Source: JAQGJA01 sp965651535
GTDB taxonomy: Bacteria > Pseudomonadota > Alphaproteobacteria > Micavibrionales > SZUA-601
NCBI GenBank assembly: GCA_965651535.1
Contig: CBFGSX010000046.1
Span: forward strand, 1-11,554
Direction of reading: 5' to 3'
DNA: 11,554 nt
Positions 1 through 5,627 of this stretch are shown here, one piece after another (position 1 is the first letter of the stretch; each line of letters begins with the position of its first letter). A program made the translations under genes and the position numbers. Under the pieces are notes generated by a model that searched no databases, was not told where the DNA came from, and worked only from the letters and a program-made list of their open reading frames with translations.

Positions 1-96
1 GCGGCAAATGCCGAAAAACGGATAAACAAGCGCCGCCTCGGCCAAATGCTTGGCCTTGCGCAGCGCGGGCGGCAGGTGCTTGCGTTTCTTCTTCAT
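1..96 (-). CDS. Probable lipid A acyltransferase (LpxL/HtrB family), N-terminal fragment
   Basis: Only the first 32 codons are inside the window; the gene continues past the left edge. The fragment begins MKKKRKHLPPALRKAKHLAE and continues into a hydrophobic stretch (ALVYPFFGIC, residues about 21-30). A short basic start leading into a membrane-anchoring helix is how lauroyl/myristoyl acyltransferases of lipid A synthesis begin. Its ATG overlaps the lpxK stop in an ATGA, so it is probably translated by coupling as the third gene of a waaA-lpxK operon. In many alphaproteobacteria a lysophospholipid-acyltransferase-type LpxL homologue follows lpxK, and this context is the main reason for the call. 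The catalytic HX4D motif would lie outside the window. That a gene starts here is well supported; the identity is an inference. Confidence 0.55.
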   Translation of the reverse strand, partial: MKKKRKHLPPALRKAKHLAEAALVYPFFGICR

Positions 97-1067
97 AGAA
101 TCCCGTGGCGTTCCAACAGGTCCGCGACCGCCGCCGTATCCTCCCAGACCAGCTCGACATCGAAAGCCACGATGCGGCTTTGCAAATCCGGCGGCAGGCG
201 CACCCAGTCCTTGCGCGTGGTAACAATCATGGCCCGGGCGCGCTCGGCCTCGGCCAGAATGGGCGCAAGGTCTCTGGCAACATAGGGATGATGATCGGCA
301 AAGGAAAAATTTTTCGCCAGCACCGCGTCGCAGGATTTCAAACTGTCGAAGAATTTCTGCGGACGACCGATGCCCGCGAACGCCACCACGGGCTTGCCCG
401 CGAAGAACTCGGGGTTTTTCGGGCGCGTCGCCGCGTGCAAAACCGGAACCGCAAAACCGAAACGCGTCGCCAGATTGTGCCGATCCGGCCCCATCACAAC
501 CAACGCCTGCACGCGCCCCAGCGCGTCTTCGACCCGTTCACGCAGCGGCCCGGCGGGAAAGATTTTTTCATTGCCGAAGGGCTGTTCGCCGTCAACAACA
601 AGAAAAGAAAAATCTTTTTTCAAATTCGCGTTTTGCAGCCCGTCATCCATGACGATATGGGTGATCTCCGGCTTTTCCTCGATCAGGCGCGCGCCGTTTG
701 CACGGTTGGGTGACGCCACCACCGGCGCAAGCCGCACATGTTCCAGCGCCTCGTCGCCCACCAGCGCGGCATCCTGTTTGTCGACCCACAGGGACTTGCG
801 GTTGCTGCCGCCATAACCGCGCAGCAAAATAGCGGGGTTCCGGCCTTTCTCTTGCAGTAGCTTGACAATCGCCTGCACCACGGGCGTCTTACCTGCGCCG
901 CCCAGCGTGACATTGCCGACGCAAATGACGGGCAATTTCGACTGATACGCCGCGCACCCGTTCTGCAGCCGCGTTCTGGCCATGGCGGCGTAAACGCAGG
1001 CTAAAGGCGTCAAGATTTTTGCCTGCCAATTCGCGGGCGTTTCCGTCCAGAATTTCGGCGCTTTCAT
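93..1067 (-). CDS. lpxK: Tetraacyldisaccharide 4'-kinase LpxK
   Basis: LpxK phosphorylates the 4' position of the tetraacyldisaccharide-1-phosphate to make lipid IVA, at the cytoplasmic face of the inner membrane. The 324-residue product has the usual family length. It shows the N-terminal P-loop GNVTLGGAGKTP (residues 51-62), the VGDEAL segment (103-108), which in characterised LpxK holds a catalytic Asp, the MDDGLQ motif (140-145) and the FADHHPY segment (256-262), whose His probably corresponds to the partner of the catalytic Asp. A weakly hydrophobic N-terminal helix (about 18-30) fits peripheral membrane attachment. The start ATG overlaps the waaA stop (ATGA), and the stop overlaps the start of the next gene in the same way, so the three genes are very probably co-transcribed and translationally coupled. 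No truncation or unusual residue is apparent. Confidence 0.96.
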   Translation of the reverse strand: MKAPKFWTETPANWQAKILTPLACVYAAMARTRLQNGCAAYQSKLPVICVGNVTLGGAGKTPVVQAIVKLLQEKGRNPAILLRGYGGSNRKSLWVDKQDAALVGDEALEHVRLAPVVASPNRANGARLIEEKPEITHIVMDDGLQNANLKKDFSFLVVDGEQPFGNEKIFPAGPLRERVEDALGRVQALVVMGPDRHNLATRFGFAVPVLHAATRPKNPEFFAGKPVVAFAGIGRPQKFFDSLKSCDAVLAKNFSFADHHPYVARDLAPILAEAERARAMIVTTRKDWVRLPPDLQSRIVAFDVELVWEDTAAVADLLERHGIL

Positions 1068-2335
1068 TTACGCTTCACCAAAATAGCCATCACCTCTTCG
1101 GCATAGGCGTCGATGACGGCGTGGTTTTGTTCGGCCAGCGCCGCAGAGGCAGAGCGCATCGCCGACAGTTTTTCCGGCTGTTTCAACAATTCCGAAACAG
1201 ACTGTGCCAAGGCATCGCGCGTCGGCACCATGCGCGCCGCGCCGCCTTCTTCGAGAACGGCGCAAAGCTCGGGGAAATTGAACATGTAGGGGCCATATAT
1301 AATGCCCGTGCCGAAATGCGTGCCCTCGATCGGGTTTTGGCCGCCATGCGGAATGAACGACCCGCCGATCACCACCAGCGGGCACAGCGAATACCACAAC
1401 CCCATCTCGCCGATCGTGTCGGCGACATAGATATCCGTCTCGGGTGCAATTTTCTCATGCGCGGTGCGCAGCGCCACGTTCAGACCCATGCCGGACAATT
1501 CCGATTTAATCTCGGCCCCGCGCGTATTTTTTCGTGGCGCGACGATCGCCAGCAAATCGGGAACGGATTTCTTGAGCTCAAGAAAAGCTTCGCCAGCCAG
1601 ATGTTCTTCCGTCGGGTGCGTCTGTAAAAACCCGATCACGGGCCGCGCGCCGATCTGGGTTTTAAGATCGGACAGCTTTTGCGCATCGAAAGGCAGCGCC
1701 TTGGCGCCGAATTTCAGGCTGCCGATATAGCGGATATTGCGCCCGCCCAGCTCTTTGAAAGAATGGATATAGTCGCGCGCGCCGACCAGAATGAACGCAA
1801 AAGCCGACAGCATTTTTCCGGCCAGAGGCTTTGCAACCCTCCAACGCTCGAACGTCTTCGGGCGCATCCGGGCATTGACGAGGCCCGCCGGAATTTTTCG
1901 TTCGGAAAACTCGTGCAGCATATTCGGCCATAATTCGGATTCCAGCCAGACCACCGCATCGGGGCGCCAGTGATCAAGAAACTTGGCTACCCATTTCGGA
2001 TGATCCCACGGCACGAATTGATGGATGACGTTCTGCGGCAGGCGTTGCGCCATCACGTCGGCGGCGGTCAGCGTCGCCGTCGTCACCATGAAATGCCAAT
2101 CGGGCAAGCGCGCCTGCAGCGTGTTCAGCAACGGTAAAATCGACAGCGACTCCCCGATGCTCGAGCCGTGCAGCCACATCAATTTGCCCAAAGGCCGCCC
2201 CACAGAAGTTTGACCGAAGCGCTCGGTAAAGCGTTCAGGGTGCTCTTTGCCTGCGCGCAAGCGATTTTGCGTCATGCGTTCAAGCGCAGGGGCCGATAGG
2301 CTGGTCAGGGCACGGTAAATGGGATACAACATCAT
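1064..2335 (-). CDS. waaA: 3-deoxy-D-manno-octulosonic acid (Kdo) transferase
   Basis: WaaA transfers Kdo from CMP-Kdo to lipid IVA, the first step of LPS inner-core assembly, at the cytoplasmic side of the inner membrane. The product is about 423 residues from the chosen start, close to the usual length, with two GT-B domains (family GT30). The N-terminal domain has WLHGSSIGES (about residues 54-63), whose Glu matches the catalytic base of characterised WaaA. The C-terminal domain has the family motif GGQNPIEGTHFG (about 331-342). The segment THPTEEH stands where many relatives have THPGEE. The reading frame is open further upstream to a TTG at 2368, but the ATG at 2335 (or 2332) gives the standard MMLYPIYRALT start and sits just after a possible -10 box. 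There is no Shine-Dalgarno sequence, so a leaderless mRNA is possible. Whether one or more Kdo residues are added cannot be read from sequence. Confidence 0.95.
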   Translation of the reverse strand: MMLYPIYRALTSLSAPALERMTQNRLRAGKEHPERFTERFGQTSVGRPLGKLMWLHGSSIGESLSILPLLNTLQARLPDWHFMVTTATLTAADVMAQRLPQNVIHQFVPWDHPKWVAKFLDHWRPDAVVWLESELWPNMLHEFSERKIPAGLVNARMRPKTFERWRVAKPLAGKMLSAFAFILVGARDYIHSFKELGGRNIRYIGSLKFGAKALPFDAQKLSDLKTQIGARPVIGFLQTHPTEEHLAGEAFLELKKSVPDLLAIVAPRKNTRGAEIKSELSGMGLNVALRTAHEKIAPETDIYVADTIGEMGLWYSLCPLVVIGGSFIPHGGQNPIEGTHFGTGIIYGPYMFNFPELCAVLEEGGAARMVPTRDALAQSVSELLKQPEKLSAMRSASAALAEQNHAVIDAYAEEVMAILVKRK

Positions 2336-2339
2336 GGGC

Positions 2340-2368
2340 ACTATAGGGATATTGAGATATGAACACAA
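2340..2368 (-). promoter_or_regulatory. Candidate waaA promoter in the 23-bp divergent gap
   Basis: On the minus strand a TTGTGT (2368-2363) is followed after 17 nt by TATAGT (2345-2340), a sigma70-like arrangement. Transcription would start around 2333-2335, essentially at the waaA ATG, giving a leaderless or nearly leaderless mRNA; this agrees with the lack of a Shine-Dalgarno site. The -35 lies inside the first codons of the divergent ELM1-family gene. The -10 core CTATAG is symmetric, so the same element could also serve the plus strand, although no good plus-strand -35 was seen. This is motif matching by eye only. Confidence 0.35.
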
Positions 2369-3351
2369 GCTGTTGGATCCTTGTGGAAAAAGGCTTGAAA
2401 GGCACGGAAAACCAGTGCATTGCGCTGGCGCAGGCGGCAGGACTTTCCTATACGGTCAAGGGCATCAAACTCAAACAACCCTGGAAAACCGTCACACCGT
2501 GGATTCGTCATTTTTCGCCCGCCGCCCTGAGCGATGAAGGCGACGCGCTGGACGCGCCATGGCCGGACATTGTCATCGCCTCGGGCCGCAAGGCCATTGC
2601 GCCTGCGCTGTGGATCAAAAAGCAATCCGGCGGGAAAACCAAACTGGTTGTCGTTCAAAACCCCGTCATTGGTAACCGCAATATCGATCTTGTCATCGCG
2701 CCGAAACATGACCGCGTCCAAGGCGATAACGTTCTTGAAATCACCGGCGCTTTATCGGTTATCACGCCGGATATTCTGAACGCCGCGCGCGCGCAATGGC
2801 GCGAACGCCTTGAAAAATATCCTTCCCCACGCATCGCCGTCCTGATCGGCGGCAACAGCCGCACCCATAAAATGACCATGGCCGTGACACAGAAACTGGT
2901 CGCGCAGTTGAAACCTGTGGCGAATACACATTCCTTGCTGATTACCGCCTCGCGCCGCACACCGGAGGAAATGAAAGAAATCGTCATGGCGGGCTTGACC
3001 CGCCATCCTCAGGAAATTCAGCGCAAGGATGGCGGCTCGGAGGCCGCCATGACGGATCGTGTTTTTTTCTGGGATAATACCGGCGACAATCCCTATCGCG
3101 GGTTTTTGGCATGGGCGGATGCGCTGATCGTGACCGAAGATTCCGTCTCAATGGCCTGCGAAGCGGTGGCCACGGGCAAGCCCGTCTATATCATCCCGAT
3201 GGAGGACGGCTCGCCGCGCTTCCGCCGCTTCCACGATCTTTTGGTCGACCGGGGCTATGCCAGATGGTTCGACGGAAAAATCGAATCCTGGGCCTATACC
3301 CCGCCGGATGACCTGAGCCGGGCGGCCAAAACGTTAAAATCCCTGATTTAA
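2359..3351 (+). CDS. ELM1-family protein (DUF1022, GT-B-like), with an in-frame repeat insertion
   Basis: The 330-residue protein belongs to the family named after plant mitochondrial fission factor ELM1 (Mito_fiss_Elm1). Recognisable segments are the N-terminal WILVEKGLKGTENQCIAL (6-23), DIVIASGRKAIAPAL (70-84), LVVVQNPV then DLVIAPKHDRV (95-119), the glycine-rich IGGNSRTHK (around 163-171), WDNTGDNPYRGFLAWADALI (239-258) and VTEDSVSMACEA (259-270). The fold is predicted to resemble GT-B glycosyltransferases. The bacterial function is unknown to me; its place beside waaA and lpxK suggests an envelope-glycan role, but that is inference. Residues about 208-232 are encoded by a palindromic repeat (2982-3054) in a loop just before the WDNTGDNPY segment. 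The insertion keeps the frame and adds no stop, so the gene appears intact. The start lacks a clear ribosome-binding site, as for divergent waaA. A terminator at 3436-3467 may end its transcript. Confidence 0.88.
   Translation: MNTSCWILVEKGLKGTENQCIALAQAAGLSYTVKGIKLKQPWKTVTPWIRHFSPAALSDEGDALDAPWPDIVIASGRKAIAPALWIKKQSGGKTKLVVVQNPVIGNRNIDLVIAPKHDRVQGDNVLEITGALSVITPDILNAARAQWRERLEKYPSPRIAVLIGGNSRTHKMTMAVTQKLVAQLKPVANTHSLLITASRRTPEEMKEIVMAGLTRHPQEIQRKDGGSEAAMTDRVFFWDNTGDNPYRGFLAWADALIVTEDSVSMACEAVATGKPVYIIPMEDGSPRFRRFHDLLVDRGYARWFDGKIESWAYTPPDDLSRAAKTLKSLI
2982..3054. repeat. Two-hairpin palindromic repeat inside the ELM1-family gene
   Basis: The 73-bp element is bounded by perfect 11-bp inverted ends (CGTCATGGCGG at 2982-2992, CCGCCATGACG at 3044-3054). 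Each half is itself a hairpin: 2986-2993 pairs with 2999-3006 (8 bp, 5-nt loop), and 3029-3036 pairs with 3043-3050 (8 bp, 6-nt loop), with a spacer of about 22 nt between them. This REP/MITE-like architecture is common between genes in alphaproteobacteria (GTCATG-CGGG-CTTGA-CCCG-CATCC type). Here it is translated in frame as part of residues 208-232 (including MAGLTRHP and GGSEAAMTD). No obvious target duplication flanks it. Confidence 0.82.
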
Positions 3352-3376
3352 GACCGAATTATGCCCCTATAATGGC

Positions 3377-3406
3377 TTGACTCTTGGGGCCGACTTCCCT
3401 TATATT
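3377..3406 (+). promoter_or_regulatory. Candidate promoter of the rimP-nusA-infB operon
   Basis: TTGACT (3377-3382) is followed after 18 nt by TATATT (3401-3406), a good sigma70-type match with an expected transcription start near 3413. It is the best promoter-like sequence between the ELM1-family gene and rimP. An isolated TATAAT at 3368-3373 lacks a recognisable -35. The predicted transcript would meet a terminator about 50 nt later, before reaching rimP. Confidence 0.5.
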
Positions 3407-3435
3407 CTCCCTATAAATTAAGAATCACCGTGGTG

Positions 3436-3467
3436 AGGTGAGCCTTGAAAAAGGGCTCGCCTTTTTT
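3436..3467 (+). terminator. Intrinsic terminator/attenuator in the rimP leader
   Basis: GGTGAGCC (3437-3444) pairs with GGCTCGCC (3454-3461) through eight pairs including one G-U. The stem can be extended by A3436-U3462 at the base and by a U-G pair at the top. A short A-rich loop separates the arms and six T residues follow (3462-3467). It lies downstream of the only good promoter candidate and 26 nt before the rimP ATG, with no room for another promoter after it. It therefore probably acts as an attenuator for the rimP operon, or ends the upstream ELM1-family transcript, or both. An upstream TCACC (3425-3429) could pair with the GGTGA of the 5' arm and open the stem. Confidence 0.75.
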
Positions 3468-3493
3468 GTTACCCGAAAGACGGCCCTTAAAGA

Positions 3494-4009
3494 ATGACGC
3501 CTTTTGAAGCCCGACTGACCGCTTTGATCGAACCCTCCCTGGCGGGGATGGGTTACGAATTGGTGCGCGTCCAGATGCGCGGCACCGAGCGCAAGACGCT
3601 GCAGATCATGGCCGAGCGCGCGGATCGCCGCGGCATGACGCTGGACGATTGCGAGGCGATCAGCAAAACCCTCAGCGCCGTTTTGGACGTCGAAGACCCG
3701 ATCTCGGATCGTTACAGCCTCGAGGTCTCGAGCCCCGGCATCGATCGCCCGCTGATTAAATTGGCGGATTTCGAACGCTTCACAGGATTTGAAGCCAAGG
3801 TCGATCTGAAAGAGGCCGTCGGCCCGCGCAAACATTTTACCGGACGCCTCGACGGCGTGAAAAACGACACCATTTTAATGACGCTGGAAAAAGGCGAGAC
3901 GGTCGAACTGCCGTTCGAGCTTTTGCACCGCGCCAAGCTGGTTTTAACGGATGACCTCATCGAGGCCCATCTCAAAGAGCAGAAACAATACGAAACGACC
4001 AACAACTAA
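3494..4009 (+). CDS. rimP: Ribosome maturation factor RimP
   Basis: RimP binds the nascent 30S subunit and helps the late assembly of its head, near the S12/S19 region. The 171-residue product has the N-terminal alpha/beta domain (about 1-85) with the family signature YSLEVSSPGIDRPL (73-86), followed by a C-terminal Sm-like barrel (about 90-155). Length is normal for alphaproteobacteria, slightly longer than the E. coli protein, with a short polar tail. The ATG at 3494 is the only reasonable start; the Shine-Dalgarno signal is weak (AAAGA close to the ATG), unlike nusA. It is the first gene of the rimP-nusA-infB cluster, preceded by a leader with a terminator hairpin. The gap to nusA is 12 bp, so co-transcription is expected. 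Confidence 0.96.
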   Translation: MTPFEARLTALIEPSLAGMGYELVRVQMRGTERKTLQIMAERADRRGMTLDDCEAISKTLSAVLDVEDPISDRYSLEVSSPGIDRPLIKLADFERFTGFEAKVDLKEAVGPRKHFTGRLDGVKNDTILMTLEKGETVELPFELLHRAKLVLTDDLIEAHLKEQKQYETTNN

Positions 4010-4021
4010 ACGAGGAACATC

Positions 4022-5545
4022 ATGGAAATCCTGCAAGTTGCCGACGCCGTCGCCCGCGAAAAGAACATTGACCGCGAGGAAGTGATCGTCGCCATGGAAG
4101 AGGCGATTCAAAAAGCCGCGCGCAGCAAATACGGCATCGAGAACGACATCCGCGCCAAGATCAGCCGCTCCAACGGCATGATCTCGCTGCACCGCTATCG
4201 CGAGATCGTCGCCGATATGAGTGCCATCGAAAGCGATGCCCGCCAGATGACCCTCGAAGAAGCCCAGAAGCTCAAAAAGGACGCCGAGCTGGGTGCCTTT
4301 ATCGTCGAAGATCTGCCGCCCTTGGATTTCGGCCGCGTCGCCGCGCAAACGGCCAAACAGGTCATCAACCAGAAAGTGCGTGAATCCGTGCGCGCCCGCG
4401 AATACGAAGAATTCAAGGACCGCACCGGCGAGGTTGTCAACGGCACCGTCAAGCGCGTCGATTTCGGCAACGTCACCGTCGATCTGGGCAAGGCCGAGGG
4501 CGTCATCCGCCGCGAGGAAAGCATCCCGCGCGAGCGCCTGAAGGTCGGCGACCGCGTGCGCGCCTATATCATGGACGTCAACCGCGAAGTGCGCGGCCCG
4601 CAGATTTTGCTCAGCCGCACGCACCCGGAATTCATGGCGCTGCTGTTCAAACAGGAAGTGCCGGAAATCTATGACGGCAACATCCAGATCATGGCCGTCG
4701 CCCGCGACCCCGGAAGCCGCGCCAAGATCGCCGTCTATGCCCGCGACAGCGGCGTCGATCCCGTCGGCGCCTGCGTCGGCGTGCGCGGCAGCCGCGTGCA
4801 GGCCGTCGTGCAGGAACTGCAAGGCGAAAAAGTCGACATCGTGCCGTGGTCGCCCGACATGGCGACCTTTATCGTCAATGCGCTGGCTCCGGCTGCGGTT
4901 GCCAAAGTCGTCATGGACGAGGAAGAAAAACGCATCGACGTCGTCGTGCCCGAAGACCAATTATCCCTGGCCATCGGCCGCCGCGGCCAGAACGTGCGCC
5001 TCGCTTCGATGCTCACGGGCTGGAACATCGATATCATGAACGAAGAAGAACAAGAGAAGAAACGCGCCGAGATCACCGCCAAGCGCACCGAAATGTTCAT
5101 GCAGGCCTTGGACGTCGATGACGTTCTGGCACATCTTCTGGTCGTCGAAGGCTTCACCAGCGTGGACGATCTGGCCTATATCGATTTCGAGGAACTGACC
5201 TCGATCGAAGGCTTCGAAGCCGATATCGCTTCGGAACTGCAAAACCGCGCCAAGACTTTCTGCGAAGCCCGCGACAAGGCTCTACAGGACAAGGTCAAAT
5301 CTTTGGGCATTACCGAAGAACTGATCGCGACCGAAGGCCTAACCCTCGAGCAGGTTGTCCGCTTGGGCGAGAACGGCGTCAAGACGCCGGACGATCTGGC
5401 TGACCTCGCGACCGACGAGATGCTCGAATATCTGGGCGATCTGGCCGTCAAGCCTTATGTCGCCGAAGCCCTGATTATGAAGGCCCGCGAGAAATGGTTT
5501 GCGGATGAGGAAGAGGCCGATGAAAACGGCGAGGCCGCTGCTTAA
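4022..5545 (+). CDS. nusA: Transcription termination/antitermination factor NusA
   Basis: NusA binds RNA polymerase and nascent RNA, promoting pausing and intrinsic termination, and takes part in antitermination. The 507-residue product has the usual order: an N-terminal RNA polymerase-binding domain (1-130), an S1 domain (about 134-200), tandem KH domains with GVRG (253-256) and GRRG (319-322), then two helix-hairpin-helix-like acidic repeats (about 365-410 and 440-490), as in proteobacterial NusA. The C terminus is acidic (DEEEADENGE). A good Shine-Dalgarno GAGGA lies 5 nt before the ATG. It follows rimP by 12 bp. The next gene is infB; the small ylxR gene usual at this position in alphaproteobacteria is absent. 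Autoregulation through the leader hairpin upstream of rimP is conceivable but unproven. Confidence 0.98.
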   Translation: MEILQVADAVAREKNIDREEVIVAMEEAIQKAARSKYGIENDIRAKISRSNGMISLHRYREIVADMSAIESDARQMTLEEAQKLKKDAELGAFIVEDLPPLDFGRVAAQTAKQVINQKVRESVRAREYEEFKDRTGEVVNGTVKRVDFGNVTVDLGKAEGVIRREESIPRERLKVGDRVRAYIMDVNREVRGPQILLSRTHPEFMALLFKQEVPEIYDGNIQIMAVARDPGSRAKIAVYARDSGVDPVGACVGVRGSRVQAVVQELQGEKVDIVPWSPDMATFIVNALAPAAVAKVVMDEEEKRIDVVVPEDQLSLAIGRRGQNVRLASMLTGWNIDIMNEEEQEKKRAEITAKRTEMFMQALDVDDVLAHLLVVEGFTSVDDLAYIDFEELTSIEGFEADIASELQNRAKTFCEARDKALQDKVKSLGITEELIATEGLTLEQVVRLGENGVKTPDDLADLATDEMLEYLGDLAVKPYVAEALIMKAREKWFADEEEADENGEAAA

Positions 5546-5550
5546 ATCTT

Positions 5551-5586
5551 AACACGCAAGGCTGGCCCTCGTGCCGGCCTTGTGTT
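5551..5586 (+). promoter_or_regulatory. Strong hairpin in the nusA-infB gap
   Basis: The arm 5551-5566 pairs with 5573-5586 to give about 14 pairs (AACAC, AAGGC and GGC blocks, one G-U), interrupted by a 2-nt GC bulge, with a 6-nt loop. No U tract follows, so it is not a typical intrinsic terminator. It begins 5 nt after the nusA stop and ends about 40 nt before the infB start. It could be an RNase III processing site, an mRNA-stability element or the remnant of a palindromic repeat. The role is inference; the structure is plain in the sequence. Confidence 0.55.
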
Positions 5587-5627
5587 ACATATATGACGTA
5601 ACTTATGGGGTAACCCTCGGAATGACG

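Noticed and set aside
642..655. CGTCAT-CC-ATGACG palindrome that resembles the end of the palindromic repeats
   Set aside because: It encodes the conserved MDD residues of LpxK and has no repeat body around it; coincidental.
105..713. 202-codon plus-strand open frame opposite lpxK
   Set aside because: No family resemblance and fully covered by lpxK on the other strand.
3352..3493. Possible tRNA gene before rimP, as in E. coli (metY)
   Set aside because: The region is only 142 bp and shows no cloverleaf or T-loop sequence; it is filled by the promoter and terminator.
3944..4960. 338-codon open frame on the minus strand opposite nusA
   Set aside because: Its predicted protein is a low-complexity D/A/G/H-rich string typical of the antisense frame of a GC-rich gene; nusA on the plus strand is unambiguous.
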